Shown piece after piece: positions 46,430 through 56,752 of a stretch of DNA of 64,000 bases. This DNA is from Myxosarcina sp. GI1. Its GTDB lineage: Bacteria > Cyanobacteriota > Cyanobacteriia > Cyanobacteriales > Xenococcaceae. Within the stretch, counting starts at the first letter, position 1. Each line of letters starts with the position of its first letter. The stretch covers positions 1 through 64,000 of the forward strand of contig NZ_JRFE01000006.1 of NCBI RefSeq assembly GCF_000756305.1, read 5' to 3'. The notes under the pieces were generated by a model. That model saw only the letters and a list, made by a program, of their open reading frames with translations. It was not told where the DNA came from and ran no database searches. Both the position numbers and the translations under genes were made by a program.

Positions 46430-47398
46430 CTAGCCCCGTTCTATTTGAGCAAATATTTCTGCTAGTATTTCTCCCGCGCCCTGTTCTCGTAACCGAGCGG
46501 CTAAATCTTTGCCGAGTTGTTCGGCATCGCTTCTATTGCCAGTTACTGTGTCTTTAATTAGTTGTTTCCCATCCAGGCTGGCCACCATACCCACTAAAGT
46601 TAAAGTATTGCCTTCAATGCTGGTATTTACGCCGATGGGAACTTGGCAACCTCCTTCTAGTTCTCTTAGAAAAGAACGTTCTGCATAGGTGCGATCGCGA
46701 CTGTCGGCATCTTCTAAAACTTTTAATACTTCTAAAATTTCTGTATCTTCTGCCCGACATTCTATACCCAAGGCACCTTGTCCTACTGCATGGAGCGAAA
46801 TATCGTTAGGAATAACCTGATGGATGCGATCGCTCATATTCAATCTTTGCAAACCTGCAACTGCTAAGATAATGCCGTCGTATTCTCCTGCATCTAGCTT
46901 TGCCAGACGGGTATTGACATTACCGCGAATATCTTTAAACTCTAAATGAGGATAGTAGTGTCGCAACTGCGCCAACCGTCTGAGAGAAGAAGTACCGATA
47001 ACTGCACCTTCAGGTAGGGTATCTAACTGTTTGTCCTGATGTTTGACATTAATCGCCAAAGCATCGGCAGGATCGACTCTTTTAGTCACGCAACCGAGCA
47101 TCAATCCTTCAGGAAGGTTAGTTGGTAAGTCTTTGAGGGAATGAACCGCAAAATCGGTTTCTCGCTCCAGCATTCCCACTTCCAGTTCTTTAGTAAATAA
47201 ACCTTTATCGCCAATTTTAGCTAAAGCAACATCAAGTATTTTGTCTCCTTTAGTGCTGATTTTATCGACCTCAAAGTCAATATTAGGAAAGTGCTTTTCC
47301 AGTTCGGCTTTTACCCAGTAAGTTTGCACCAGGGCAAGTTGACTTTTACGAGTACCAATACGAATAGTGCGTGTAGAAGTGTCAACGGATGTCATCAA
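46430..47398 (-). CDS. hemC: Hydroxymethylbilane synthase (porphobilinogen deaminase)
   Basis: A 322-residue enzyme that joins four porphobilinogens into hydroxymethylbilane on the path to chlorophyll, haem and bilins. [37 protein letters not shown] and [12 protein letters not shown] are intact, and the dipyrromethane cofactor Cys lies in [11 protein letters not shown]. Two consecutive ATGs begin the frame. Normal length. No other tetrapyrrole gene is adjacent. Confidence 0.97.
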   Translation of the reverse strand: MMTSVDTSTRTIRIGTRKSQLALVQTYWVKAELEKHFPNIDFEVDKISTKGDKILDVALAKIGDKGLFTKELEVGMLERETDFAVHSLKDLPTNLPEGLMLGCVTKRVDPADALAINVKHQDKQLDTLPEGAVIGTSSLRRLAQLRHYYPHLEFKDIRGNVNTRLAKLDAGEYDGIILAVAGLQRLNMSDRIHQVIPNDISLHAVGQGALGIECRAEDTEILEVLKVLEDADSRDRTYAERSFLRELEGGCQVPIGVNTSIEGNTLTLVGMVASLDGKQLIKDTVTGNRSDAEQLGKDLAARLREQGAGEILAEIFAQIERG

Positions 47399-47539
47399 AA
47401 ATATTTTATTAAAAATAATGGGGACTCGATCTAGGGTATCGCAGTTCTCGACTCGGATTAATTAATTTTTGTCGATTGTGCGATCGCTACTCACAAAAAA
47501 CTTTTAATGTCAAAGTCTCTAACAAAAGCTTGCTAAAAG

Positions 47540-48604
47540 CTACAGTTGAAAAACATCGACAAAAATACTTTTTTCTCCTCTAATTCTTTTAGGGTTGGGA
47601 GAATCGTAAAAAATCATTAAGCTATCATTTTCCTCTAAATAGGAATATATAGCCAATCCTTCTGCATGGTCGTAGCCAATTGTAAAGGGTAGGTCGAATA
47701 ATGGTATTAAATCGTCATCTTGTTCGTGAACTTCACTTTCAGAAAAATCTAAAACGTCTTTCCAACGAAATAACTGCATTTCACCTTCTAAATCCATTGT
47801 CGGACCTGCCAAAATAATCAAGTCTTTTTCTTGAAAACATAATTCTCTAATACCCAAACCGTTGAGGTTGAGAAAATGCTTTCTGTATTTTGCCTCATCA
47901 TCGCCAATGGTTTTAAATGTAAGCACTCCTGGTTCGCTTAACTCTAATTCCAGTTCTAAAACAATTGCCCAGCCTCGCAGTACGGGACCGCGCAACCCCA
48001 AAAACAGGCGATCGCCTTTTACTGCCAGACCTTCAATATCCAAACCATTATCTTTAGAAGGAATTTCTGCCTCGATAAACGGTTTGAGATGAGCGTCTTT
48101 TTTAAGAATTTCAATCAATAGGTTGCGGTTATCAATTGTCTGCAAACAGGCCGCACTTAAAGGTTCTCCCTCTTTGGGAGTACAGGACTTGACTAACTTA
48201 CCGTTGATAACAGGAATTCTGGCAAATATAAAGCGGTTAAGATCGGTGGTAACGGTTGCCAATCTTTCTATAGCGTCATCTTTTCCTTTGGGTTTTTTGC
48301 GTTTGGTGCTATGAGAACCAGTAATCCATAAGTAGCCGTCGGCATAGTCCATACCTTCAATATCGATTTCATCGTCTGTATTGAAAAGCTCTACATAGTC
48401 GTTCAGTAGAAAACGTTCGTGTTTGCCATAGCTATGATTGCCAACAGGTGAAAGACGTTCGATTCCAATCATTTCATCAGAACCCACCCATAAATTACCG
48501 TCGGGAGTAAAAGCCGCAGCAGAAATATCGCTGATAATTTCGTCTGCTTCGTCTTCAAAATTGAGTAAAATACGGGTTAACAAGAAAGATTCTAAGGGAT
48601 TCAT
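47540..48604 (-). CDS. DUF3616 domain protein
   Basis: A 354-residue soluble protein of the DUF3616 type, with a probable beta-propeller pattern: AAFTPDGNLWVGSDE, DIEGMDYADGYLWITGSHS, DIEGLAVKGDRLFLGLRGP and YDHAEGLAIYS recur at blade-like spacing. The repeated DxEGxxY/VxxxxLWxxGSH pattern is characteristic. Function is not established. It reads alone, 141 bp upstream of hemC on the same strand. Confidence 0.82.
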   Translation of the reverse strand: MNPLESFLLTRILLNFEDEADEIISDISAAAFTPDGNLWVGSDEMIGIERLSPVGNHSYGKHERFLLNDYVELFNTDDEIDIEGMDYADGYLWITGSHSTKRKKPKGKDDAIERLATVTTDLNRFIFARIPVINGKLVKSCTPKEGEPLSAACLQTIDNRNLLIEILKKDAHLKPFIEAEIPSKDNGLDIEGLAVKGDRLFLGLRGPVLRGWAIVLELELELSEPGVLTFKTIGDDEAKYRKHFLNLNGLGIRELCFQEKDLIILAGPTMDLEGEMQLFRWKDVLDFSESEVHEQDDDLIPLFDLPFTIGYDHAEGLAIYSYLEENDSLMIFYDSPNPKRIRGEKSIFVDVFQL

Positions 48605-49164
48605 GGCAATTTGCCTTTATAAACTGGTTCTTCTCTAGCAGCTTAATAAAAACTTTCTGGGGATAAATCTATCTTAAAATATAAAATGCGATCGCTAGAG
48701 CAATTAATTTTTATTTATAAAATAGCTCTATATAACTTTACTAGTTTTTCTTATTGACTTTAAAATCAAGAAAGTGCAAACTCTATATGTCTTTATGGTT
48801 TTTGACTTGTTTTCCTTGCTAAATTGGCATTTTAATTGATAATTAGTATGAATATTTACTTAGTATTTTAGATCAATGTAGACTACTTGATTGCGCGGTC
48901 AATAGGGTTGCTACTGTCGAAAATTACAGCTACATAACGAGACAAAGCTGTAGCAGACATAGAAGTTATTTGCCGCTCGAATTTACTGTTGTATTCGGTT
49001 TATCAGTAGTTTTTATGGTTTATTATTCGATAATTAAGACTACGCTTTATTTATGCAATATCGTCGAGCTAATAGTTGGCGATCGCTTTAATTCAATTGC
49101 TATCTACTAACTACTAACCACTAACCATCACAACCAGTTAACCTTATACGTCTCTTTACATTCA
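48605..49164. other. Divergent AT-rich intergenic region
   Basis: 560 bp between the minus-strand DUF3616 gene and plus-strand trhO. No gene, terminator or RNA seen; promoters for both flanks are expected. Confidence 0.4.
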
Positions 49165-50046
49165 ATGTCCTATACCGTAGTTACTTTTTATAAATTCATT
49201 ACCATAACAGAACTAGAAACCAAACAAGAGCTTATTTTGGCATACTGTTTGGCTCAAGATATCAAGGGAACGATTATTTTGGCTGAAGAAGGGATTAACG
49301 GCACAATTGCGGGTACGCAGGATGCAATTGATGCAGTTATAACTTACTTGCATTCTTTTGCTGGTTTGGCAGATTTAGAAGCCAAACAATCTACTGCCGA
49401 CAACTTGCCTTTTGCCAGAATGAAAGTCAAAATCAAACCAGAAATCGTAACTTTTGGCATACCAGAAGCCAAACCAGACTGTCAGGTAGGTAAATATGTC
49501 GAACCGCAAGACTGGAATCAAATAATTAGCGATCCTGATGTTACCGTCATCGATACTCGCAATGAGTACGAAACAAAAATAGGCAGTTTTCAAGGCGCGA
49601 TCGATCCTAAAACCAATTCTTTTCGCGAATTTTCCCAATATGCAGCAAAACTAGACCCCCAAGAGCATTCTAAAGTAGCCATGTTTTGTACTGGAGGCAT
49701 TCGCTGTGAAAAAGCTTCTTCTTATCTACTTTCTAAAGGATTTAAAGAGGTCTATCATCTTAAAGGTGGCATTCTTAAATATTTAAAAGAAGTGCCACCA
49801 GTAGAAAGCCTTTGGCAAGGTGAATGTTTCGTCTTTGACGAAAGAGTGGCGGTCAAACAAGGTTTAGAAACAGGCAGTTACGATCTTTGCTATGCCTGCG
49901 GTCATCCTATTTCCGCTGCCGATAAAGCTTCTACCCATTACGAACTCAATATTTCCTGTCCTTATTGTTACGATAAGCTGACTCGCGAAAAAAAGCTTCG
50001 TCAAGAAAATAGAAAAAGACAGAGAGAACAAAAAAAGTCTCTTTAG
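49165..50046 (+). CDS. trhO: tRNA uridine(34) hydroxylase, rhodanese type
   Basis: A 293-residue member of the TrhO/YceA family, which makes 5-hydroxyuridine at tRNA position 34. An N-terminal ferredoxin-like domain (GIKGTI-type; here [17 protein letters not shown]) precedes a rhodanese domain with the active Cys in [13 protein letters not shown]. The C-terminal pairs CYACGHPIS and CPYCYDK may bind zinc. Its 3' end overlaps the convergent SPFH gene by four bases. Confidence 0.92.
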   Translation: MSYTVVTFYKFITITELETKQELILAYCLAQDIKGTIILAEEGINGTIAGTQDAIDAVITYLHSFAGLADLEAKQSTADNLPFARMKVKIKPEIVTFGIPEAKPDCQVGKYVEPQDWNQIISDPDVTVIDTRNEYETKIGSFQGAIDPKTNSFREFSQYAAKLDPQEHSKVAMFCTGGIRCEKASSYLLSKGFKEVYHLKGGILKYLKEVPPVESLWQGECFVFDERVAVKQGLETGSYDLCYACGHPISAADKASTHYELNISCPYCYDKLTREKKLRQENRKRQREQKKSL

Positions 50047-51044
50047 CGATCGCGATCTAATTTTTCTAAATCCAACTCCATCGGTGTATAGTCACTATTG
50101 CCACCATTGGAAATTACCGATCTCATTCCTTCAATAGTAGAGATCATACTACGGGGGTCCATAAACATGACTTTGCTACTTTCACTGCTGCCAACTTCTT
50201 TACCCATATCGAGATAGCTTTGAGCGAGAATATATTGCAGAGCTTCTCTAGCTTTGGGGTCGTTGCGCAATTTTTCAGTAACTATTTGTAGTGCCTGCGC
50301 CGTAGCTTCAGCTTTTAGCACTTGTTCTTGGCGTTCGGCTTCGGCTTTGAGGACAATTGCCTGTTGTTGGGCTTCAGCTTGTAAAATTGCAGCTTTTTTC
50401 ATCGCTTCAGCATCTAGTACCCTTGCCTGTGCCTGTCCCTGGGCGGAGTTTACCGCCGAATCTCTTTCCCCTTCAGAAGTCAAAATCGCGGCTCTTTTTT
50501 TTCTTTCGGCTGCCATCTGGAGTTCCATCGAATCCTGGACGGCTTTAGAGGGCATAATGTCTCGCAGTTCTACCCTGGTGACTTTAACTCCCCAGGGATC
50601 TGTGGCAATATCTAATTCCCTTAGCAGGATTTCGTTAATTTCGGTACGGGCGGTAAAAGTCTGATCTAGCTCTAGTTTGCCCATTTCCGAACGAATTTGA
50701 GTAAGAACTAAGTTTACCATCGCATCGCGAAGATTTTCGACTTTATAATATGCTTTGTACATATCCATAATCCGCCAGTAAACTACAGCATCGACCGTAA
50801 TCGAAACATTGTCGCGTGTAATGCAGGTTTGAGCGGGAATATCTAAAACTTTTTCCCGAATCGTATTTTTATAAACAATTTGGTCGATAAACGGGGTGAC
50901 AAAGTTTAAACCTGGTTCGAGTTTCTTTTTGTAGCTGCCCAAGCTTTCAACTAAATATTCTTCTTTTTCTTTAACGATTTTGACCGAGCCTGCAAGACCA
51001 GAACCAAATAATACTAAAAAGACTAAAGTTATAAACTGTCCCAT
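50043..51044 (-). CDS. SPFH/Band 7 membrane protein
   Basis: A 333-residue stomatin-like protein: one N-terminal membrane segment ([13 protein letters not shown]), then the Band 7 domain ([53 protein letters not shown]) and a long Ala/Glu-rich coiled coil from about 175 to 275 that drives oligomerisation. Such proteins form ring-like assemblies in the plasma or thylakoid membrane and modulate membrane proteases. The NfeD partner is encoded 28 bp upstream on the same strand, the classic pairing. GAGGA precedes the ATG. Confidence 0.92.
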   Translation of the reverse strand: MGQFITLVFLVLFGSGLAGSVKIVKEKEEYLVESLGSYKKKLEPGLNFVTPFIDQIVYKNTIREKVLDIPAQTCITRDNVSITVDAVVYWRIMDMYKAYYKVENLRDAMVNLVLTQIRSEMGKLELDQTFTARTEINEILLRELDIATDPWGVKVTRVELRDIMPSKAVQDSMELQMAAERKKRAAILTSEGERDSAVNSAQGQAQARVLDAEAMKKAAILQAEAQQQAIVLKAEAERQEQVLKAEATAQALQIVTEKLRNDPKAREALQYILAQSYLDMGKEVGSSESSKVMFMDPRSMISTIEGMRSVISNGGNSDYTPMELDLEKLDRDR

Positions 51045-51071
51045 AATAAATTTTCCTCATATTTTATTCAT

Positions 51072-51503
51072 TTAATCCGAAAGCATATTTACTGGTAACA
51101 CAATTAAAGTGTTCCCTTTTTTGCCGACTACATAAACAAGTTCGTTAGCGGCAATCTCTCTGGTTTCATCGGCACATTTAGCTCGCCAGGAGTTCCCTTC
51201 ATATAAAACTCTGCCGCTTTTCCCAGCAGGAATAACTGTGAGAGTTTCTCCTTCTGAGTCGTCACTTGTAATTGAGGCTTTTCGCTTGGGAGTAAAAAAT
51301 CTTCTGGTAAGAATAGTTAGTAGAGTTGACAACAACAACCACAAAGCAACTAAAACACTATCTTGTGCTAAAACCAGAGATACTATTGCTACCAACAGGG
51401 CAGCTATCCCCATCATAAAAGTTACAAATGCTGTCGGCAGGAAAAATTCTAAACCACAAAGAATTATCCCTGCAATCAGCCACATTAAGGTCGGATCTGG
51501 CAT
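51072..51503 (-). CDS. NfeD-family membrane protein
   Basis: A 143-residue protein with hydrophobic helices at about 7-60 (LMWLIAGIILCGLEFFLPTA and LLVAIVSLVLAQ) and a C-terminal OB-fold-like domain (GKSGRVLYEGNSWRAKC, VVGKKGNTLIVLPV). It is the short NfeD form without the protease domain, and pairs with the SPFH gene immediately downstream. The two likely form a membrane microdomain complex. Confidence 0.9.
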   Translation of the reverse strand: MPDPTLMWLIAGIILCGLEFFLPTAFVTFMMGIAALLVAIVSLVLAQDSVLVALWLLLSTLLTILTRRFFTPKRKASITSDDSEGETLTVIPAGKSGRVLYEGNSWRAKCADETREIAANELVYVVGKKGNTLIVLPVNMLSD

Positions 51504-51672
51504 AGGCAGTCTTTAAATAGCTAGTCTGGCAGAGACGGAGTCAAGGTATCTTTACTTCTATGATACTTAGCCTCAATCGCGATTGTCTCGATATCTAGTT
51601 GAAAGTACCTTCCTATGCAAAAATGATAAAGTTGCCTGAGCCAACTTAATTTATAGGAGTAAAATAGACAAT

Positions 51673-51894
51673 ATGAAAAAAGGCGATCGCGTTAGGGTTA
51701 AAGAATCTGTTATCGTATATCACAATCCCAAACAAAGAAGGGAACCTTTTGATATCAAAGGTATGGAAGGAGAAGTTTTAGATATTATGGAAGATTGGCA
51801 GGGAAGACCGATCAGTCCCAATTTACCTGTAGTGGTAGAATTCGAGCCTAAATTTAAAGCTCACCTGCGCGAAGATGAATTAGAAGTAATTTGA
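51673..51894 (+). CDS. ftrV: Ferredoxin-thioredoxin reductase variable subunit
   Basis: A 73-residue SH3-like subunit of FTR, the enzyme that passes electrons from ferredoxin to thioredoxin in the light. MKKGDRVRVKESVIVYHNP and FDIKGMEGEVLDI are family hallmarks, with the conserved ending AHLREDELE. It has the typical length. The catalytic subunit ftrC is not adjacent. AGGAG lies 13 bases before the ATG. Confidence 0.95.
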   Translation: MKKGDRVRVKESVIVYHNPKQRREPFDIKGMEGEVLDIMEDWQGRPISPNLPVVVEFEPKFKAHLREDELEVI

Positions 51895-52146
51895 TTTAAG
51901 GTTCGGTCGCTCTTGACGAACTAATGAAGTTAGTTAAGCAATAGCCATTCAATTAGTACGCAGATTTTTCCATCTATTAGCAAATAGCAAGCAGACAGTA
52001 AGAATTTGGTTTTAAATAACTCAATTTTTACTTACAGCTATTTTAAGTTGATGAAACACGACTAATAGACATTTTTCTTCTATTTTTTCCCTCTGCCCCC
52101 TGCCCGATCTCAAAATGTAATCTACTTAGTGAAAAACTGCTGTTAA

Positions 52147-53058
52147 TTACTCCCAATCGTTTTCTGTAGCTCGTTCTAGTTGAGTTATTGCCAGAGAGAT
52201 AGCTCTTTTTACTCCATCTTCAGTTTCTCGCTCGCGAGCATTTTTTAGCGGTTCTAGCGCATCGAGATTTTTAAGCTTCATTAACGATAGAGCCGCAGAC
52301 TTTCTGGTTTCTCCGTCTGGGTAGTTTAGTAGTTCGATTAAGTGGGGGACTGCTGGCGGATAAGCTAAATTTCCTAATGCTGCTGCCGCTTCGCTACGGA
52401 CGTTAGCTGCTGAATCGTCTAAAGAGTTAACAAGTAACTCTAAAGCATGCGGTTCGCGATTTTCTTCGGCTACTTTGGCGATCGCTCCTACTACCGCCGC
52501 TCTAACTTCTGGTGAATCGGAATTGTAAGCTTCATACAGTTTGTCTTTGGCTTTAGAACCAATAAATGCCAATCCCCAAGCTGCCAAACCCTTAGTGCTT
52601 TCTGGCGAATCTGGCGAACTCAAAACTTTTAGTAAAGGTGTTGCAGAGACTTCACCCGTTTGCGCCAAAGCACCGACAGTCGAACCTTTAACTACTGGAT
52701 CTTCATCGGTTAATAACGCCCGAACTAAATGAGGTACGGCAGTAGGATCGCTAATTAAAGTAAGAGTCTTGGCTGCGGCTCTCCTGACAACGACATTTTG
52801 ATGATTGGCTAAAGCATCTAATAGCGAAGGAACAGCAGGTTTTCCTACTTTCCCCAATGATTCGGCAAAATTTAGTCGTACCAAACCGCGCTTGTCTCCC
52901 ATACTTTCTACCATCTGAGTAATCAAAGCGCGATCGCTGGTGTCAAAGGTATCTTCGGCTAGCTGTTGTTTTACTTTAACGAGCAGGCGGTCGGTTTCTT
53001 CTGGAGACAACTGTGGCGAATTAGAACTGTTTCGAGCAATGTCAGAAGTATTATCCAT
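52147..53058 (-). CDS. HEAT-repeat protein of phycobilisome lyase/NblB type
   Basis: A 303-residue alpha-solenoid with about seven HEAT-like repeats (e.g. RLNFAESLGKVGKPAVPSLL, VVRRAAAKTLTLISDPTAV, VRSEAAAALGNLAYPPAVPHL). These are the PBS-lyase type repeats seen in CpcE/CpcF, NblB and IaiH. Sub-family cannot be settled from sequence: NblB-like phycobilin handling and IaiH-like metal-cluster roles both fit. Its ATG abuts the stop of the small coiled-coil gene upstream (TAAATG), and it diverges from the CpeY-type gene. Confidence 0.85.
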   Translation of the reverse strand: MDNTSDIARNSSNSPQLSPEETDRLLVKVKQQLAEDTFDTSDRALITQMVESMGDKRGLVRLNFAESLGKVGKPAVPSLLDALANHQNVVVRRAAAKTLTLISDPTAVPHLVRALLTDEDPVVKGSTVGALAQTGEVSATPLLKVLSSPDSPESTKGLAAWGLAFIGSKAKDKLYEAYNSDSPEVRAAVVGAIAKVAEENREPHALELLVNSLDDSAANVRSEAAAALGNLAYPPAVPHLIELLNYPDGETRKSAALSLMKLKNLDALEPLKNARERETEDGVKRAISLAITQLERATENDWE

Positions 53059-53280
53059 TTAGTTACTGGCGGTCATGTTATCCTTTTGTTGGCGAAGTTG
53101 CTCTAGTTTGGCATCCAGGGTAGCGATTTGCGGCTCTAGTTTTTCTCTAGCATGTTTTTGAGATAATTTAGCTTTCTTTGCTGCCTCTAGAGTCTCGGTA
53201 ATTAGGCGTTCTCGATACTGCTCGAATTCTGTAATAATATCGCTTAATTCTTGAGCGGTTACTGGAGTTTGTTCTGACAT
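53059..53280 (-). CDS. Small coiled-coil protein coupled to the HEAT-repeat gene
   Basis: A 73-residue helical protein (ITEFEQYRERLITETLEAAK, REKLEPQIATLDAKLEQLRQ) with no recognised family. Its TAA stop is immediately followed by the ATG of the HEAT protein, so the two are translated in step and may form a complex. No signal peptide. Confidence 0.75.
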   Translation of the reverse strand: MSEQTPVTAQELSDIITEFEQYRERLITETLEAAKKAKLSQKHAREKLEPQIATLDAKLEQLRQQKDNMTASN

Positions 53281-53432
53281 ATTTGCTTTCTCAGATTAGA
53301 ATACTCGATCGTTATTTTCTCAGATAGTTAGTCTAGAGTAAATACAAGCTATGGTTGGAAGTAGAGGCAAGGCAGTATCTTACCCGTACAGATGTATGAT
53401 AGCGTGATAGATTAGGGTAGAAAAATTGGGTA

Positions 53433-54701
53433 ATGGATAATCGATTTGCTAATATCTTTAATTTAACGGAAGACCAGGCGATCGCGCTGTTAAAAAAACC
53501 GATCGACGAAACAGAGGGGGCAGCCGAGCGTTATGTAGCTGCGTCCCATTTGATTAGTTTTCCCTCACCTAGAACTATACAGGCTTTGATCGAAGCAGTA
53601 GAAGATCGCCATCCCCATCAGGATCAGCGTCTGGCAAGGCGTAAGGCAATTGAAAGCCTGGGAAGGTTAAAAGCCACTGCTGCCCTACCTACAATTGTTG
53701 CTTGTTTGGGCGATCGCGATCCCTATACCGTAGAAAATGCGGTTTGGGCAATTGGCGAAATTGGTACTGACGATGAAGTGACTTTGGAAAGTATAGCCAA
53801 TCTGTTAACCAAACCAGAGCAAAGTTATCGCACCATTATCCAAACTCTAGCTAAACTCAACTATCAACCCAGCCTCACCAAGATTGAGGCTTTTATCGAT
53901 GCTGAAGATAAATCTATTGCTAGTTCCGCGATCGCCGCTGCTGCCCGTCTATATAAGGATAATAGTCAAGTTCCCAGCATAGTTGAGTTTTTGCAGCACG
54001 ACAGCGTTAATGTCAGACGAGCCAGCATTCAAGATTTAATCGATCTCCAATACTATCCTGCTATTCCCCAAATTGCTAAATGTCCCACTTCGATCGCCTT
54101 TCGTCTTAGAGGGATTAAGTTATTAGCTATGGCTGGTTTGTCTGCGGGTGAAATTATTTTTGCCGATGTAGAACCGAGTTTAGATTTAGTCATTCGCGAT
54201 CGCCCGCAGGATATTATTCTAGTACACGAGTATGACCAAAAACCCGCTATAGAGTTTTTAATTCGCGAACTCTACCACACCGACTTCGGACGCTGTTATT
54301 TAGCCTGTCAGACTTTACTTACAGAATACGCAGACGAAGCACCAGCAGCATTGATGCAAACATACGAAGCAGAAGCTTATAACGATTATGGAGGGCATTT
54401 TCACGTAGTCAAGCTTTTAGGATTGCTCGAATACCAACCAAGTTACGAACTTTTAGTAACGGCTTTAAATTACAAAGCACCTCAGTTTCAAAAATCGCGA
54501 GGCGCAGCCGCGATCGCTCTTGCCAATCTAGGGGCGACTCAGGCAATACCTTTACTCTTAGAAAATCTTCAAACGCCAATTTTCGATCTAAAATATGCCT
54601 GTTTGTTAGCTCTCGAACAGCTAGGAGAAACTAGCGGTTGGGCATTAGTTCGTGATGATAGGGATTTATTAATTCGAGCTAAAGCAGAGCAAAAAATTTA
54701 G
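53433..54701 (+). CDS. cpeY: CpeY-type phycobilin lyase (HEAT repeats)
   Basis: A 422-residue HEAT-repeat protein beginning with NIFNLTEDQAIALLKKPIDE and containing RYVAASHLI, RRKAIESLGRLKA, YTVENAVWAIGEIG, FRLRGIKLLA, HEYDQKPAIEFLI and YHTDFGRCYLACQ. Length and motif order match CpeY, which attaches phycoerythrobilin to phycoerythrin alpha chains, more closely than the shorter CpcE. No cpeZ or phycoerythrin subunit gene is nearby. If correct, the organism makes a phycoerythrin-type pigment. Its divergent neighbour is another HEAT protein. Confidence 0.75.
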   Translation: MDNRFANIFNLTEDQAIALLKKPIDETEGAAERYVAASHLISFPSPRTIQALIEAVEDRHPHQDQRLARRKAIESLGRLKATAALPTIVACLGDRDPYTVENAVWAIGEIGTDDEVTLESIANLLTKPEQSYRTIIQTLAKLNYQPSLTKIEAFIDAEDKSIASSAIAAAARLYKDNSQVPSIVEFLQHDSVNVRRASIQDLIDLQYYPAIPQIAKCPTSIAFRLRGIKLLAMAGLSAGEIIFADVEPSLDLVIRDRPQDIILVHEYDQKPAIEFLIRELYHTDFGRCYLACQTLLTEYADEAPAALMQTYEAEAYNDYGGHFHVVKLLGLLEYQPSYELLVTALNYKAPQFQKSRGAAAIALANLGATQAIPLLLENLQTPIFDLKYACLLALEQLGETSGWALVRDDRDLLIRAKAEQKI

Positions 54702-54730
54702 CTTTTGGTGCGATCGAATTTACTCTATAG

Positions 54731-54765
54731 CAAAAGTCAAAAGTCAAAAGTTAAAAGTTAAAACT
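54731..54765. repeat. Heptamer repeat CAAAAGT x3 plus TAAAAGT/TAAAACT
   Basis: Five tandem heptamers downstream of the CpeY-type gene: CAAAAGT three times, TAAAAGT once and TAAAACT once. Typical short tandem repeat of cyanobacterial intergenic DNA. Confidence 0.8.
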
Positions 54766-54843
54766 AAAATACTTAACTCATAAGGTTTCCAGTAGTTCGC
54801 GATGTCTTACATTCTTCTGTCTACTACTGTAATTGAAAACTAA

Positions 54844-55182
54844 AAAAAAGCTGAGATATCAGCTTATACGCAAATTATTGCGGGGTTAAAATACAGGAAA
54901 GACTTAGTTAGACAACTGTTTAGAGAGGGTATGATGCGAGAATCGGTAATTTATCAAGATATCTTAGAAGAAGGTAGACAAGAAGGCAGACAGGAGGGAT
55001 CTGAAAGAGAAAAATCTCTCGTTCTCCGTCAACTTACACGACGAGTTGGAGAAATTCCTGCTGAGTTGCGCGATCGCATCTATAGTCTTTCTCTAGAAAG
55101 TTTAGAAAATCTCGGCGAAGCCTTACTAGATTTTCAAGGAATGAATGATTTACAGACTTGGTTACATCAGGAAGATACTTAA
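54844..55182 (+). pseudogene. C-terminal fragment of an Rpn-type (PD-(D/E)XK) nuclease gene
   Basis: The open frame from 54844 reads EISAYTQIIAGL, RQLFREGMMRESVIYQDILE and then EGRQEGRQEG with a helical tail (LTRRVGEIPAELRDRIYSLS). FREGMMRESVIYQDI is the hallmark C-terminal segment of the Rpn/YhgA-like recombination-promoting nuclease family, abundant in cyanobacteria. The nuclease domain upstream is absent, cut at a stop at 54841. An ATG at 54931 could still make an 83-residue product. Confidence 0.8.
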
Positions 55183-55361
55183 TTAATTATTGTGATAACG
55201 TTGGGTTGTTTTATCTTCAATCTCTAAAGTTTTTAATCGACTCAATAGTAGCGCGATCTGATAGAAGCATTTTTGACTTCAGAGCCGTTAATAGAGATAC
55301 TTTGGAAAAACAGTATGACTTTTTCCAATTAACGGTAATTCGATTTAATTTATTAATTTAA

Positions 55362-56102
55362 GTGTGGCAAATTCCCGATCGTAATTTAACCCTATCCAAT
55401 CATGAGGTTCACATCTGGCAAAGTCGGCTAGATCTACCGACAGAAAAAATAGAGCAATTGGAAACTCTATTGTCTGAAGACGAAATACAAAGAGCCAATC
55501 GCTTTCATTTTCCCCAACACCGCAGACGTTTTGTGATCGCTAGAGGCACTTTACGGCAGCTTTTGAGTAATTATCTCAATCTCAGTGGCGATCGCCTGAG
55601 ATTTGAATATAGCGATCGCGGCAAACCCAAATTAGCAGCATCTTTAAATTCGTCTAATCTACAATTTAATCTTTCTCACTCTGAAGAATTAGCTTTATAC
55701 GGATTTACTTGCGATCGCCGCATCGGTATCGATTTAGAATACTTACGCAATATTAAAGATGTCGAAAATATGGCGCGACGCTTTTTTTCAGCCACAGAAG
55801 CCCAACAAATATTAAATTTGAGCGGCGAAGCTCAAAAAAAAGCTTTTTTGCAAATGTGGACTACCAAAGAAGCTTATCTTAAAGCTACGGGAGAAGGATT
55901 ATCGGGTTGGTTAGAAAGCGTAGAAACAACTTTAGATCGAGGAGCAATTAGTTTGTCCTCCATTAGAGGCAACAGCAGTATTGCCGAGCTTTGGTTTATC
56001 GATAATTTTATTCCCGCCTCCGAATATATAGCCACAGTTGCAGTGGAGAAGAACCAAGTACTGCCCAAGGTTTGCTTTTGGATCGCTAACAAAAACTATT
56101 AG
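55362..56102 (+). CDS. 4'-phosphopantetheinyl transferase (Sfp/HetI type)
   Basis: A 246-residue enzyme starting at GTG that attaches phosphopantetheine from CoA to carrier proteins. FNLSHSEELALYG, magnesium-binding IGIDLEYL and WTTKEAYLKATGEGL are intact, and AHRRRF-type (here QHRRRFVIARGTLR) helps bind CoA. In cyanobacteria one such enzyme often serves fatty acid and polyketide/peptide synthases. It has no carrier-protein gene beside it. Confidence 0.93.
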   Translation: MWQIPDRNLTLSNHEVHIWQSRLDLPTEKIEQLETLLSEDEIQRANRFHFPQHRRRFVIARGTLRQLLSNYLNLSGDRLRFEYSDRGKPKLAASLNSSNLQFNLSHSEELALYGFTCDRRIGIDLEYLRNIKDVENMARRFFSATEAQQILNLSGEAQKKAFLQMWTTKEAYLKATGEGLSGWLESVETTLDRGAISLSSIRGNSSIAELWFIDNFIPASEYIATVAVEKNQVLPKVCFWIANKNY

Positions 56103-56437
56103 ATTAGAAAAAAACAACCGAGTAACTGTTGGTCAATTTAGAAACAGAGGAGACTTCAAAAGTTTGTGTCAGACGCTTGCACCTGTCTCGCTCGGCGTTC
56201 CCTTGCGTTCCCGTGCTGACGCTGGTTCCGACCGCTTTCGTCGGCACAGGGACACCCCGCTATTGGCTACTTAAGCGAAGTGGTACTAGCAATGAGAATT
56301 TCTACCTATCGCTACAATTTAGCTTATAAGTTTTTCTCAATTCCCTCAAATAACTGATAAATAAGAAATTTATTGTGAGAATAATAGCTCTTTTCTTAAT
56401 ATTATAAGTATAGAGACATTTAAAGAGAAAAATTTTT
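56103..56437. other. Intergenic region with interspersed palindromes
   Basis: 335 bp. From 56185 to 56265 it carries GC-rich palindromic interspersed sequence (CCCTTGCGTTCCC, CGACCGCTTTCGTCGG type). No gene supported; promoter of the ferredoxin gene probably near the 3' side. Confidence 0.5.
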
Positions 56438-56752
56438 ATGACAACCATCACTTTTGTGAAGGATAAAAATGGCAAAGAAGTAATTACCGAAGTTGTTGCG
56501 GCTAACGGCTCTAATCTAAGAGAAAAAGCCCTGCAAAATAATGTTGATATTTATAAGCTCAAAGGTAAGCTAACTAATTGCGGAGGAGTCGGTCAATGCT
56601 CTACTTGCATTGTTGATATAGTCGAGGGAATGGAAAATTTGTCTCCTAGAACTGATTTCGAGCAAAAAAGACTGGGCAAAAAACCCGACAGCTATAGACT
56701 TTCATGTCAAACTGTGGTTAAAGGACCTATTACGGTGAGAACAAAACCGTAG
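56438..56752 (+). CDS. 2Fe-2S ferredoxin (Cx5Cx2C type)
   Basis: A 104-residue ferredoxin with cluster ligands in [11 protein letters not shown] and LSCQT: spacing C-x5-C-x2-C plus a distant Cys. This resembles adrenodoxin-like and certain specialised cyanobacterial ferredoxins, not the C-x4-C-x2-C of photosynthetic PetF. Electron partners are unknown. It is upstream of psbM on the same strand. Confidence 0.9.
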   Translation: MTTITFVKDKNGKEVITEVVAANGSNLREKALQNNVDIYKLKGKLTNCGGVGQCSTCIVDIVEGMENLSPRTDFEQKRLGKKPDSYRLSCQTVVKGPITVRTKP

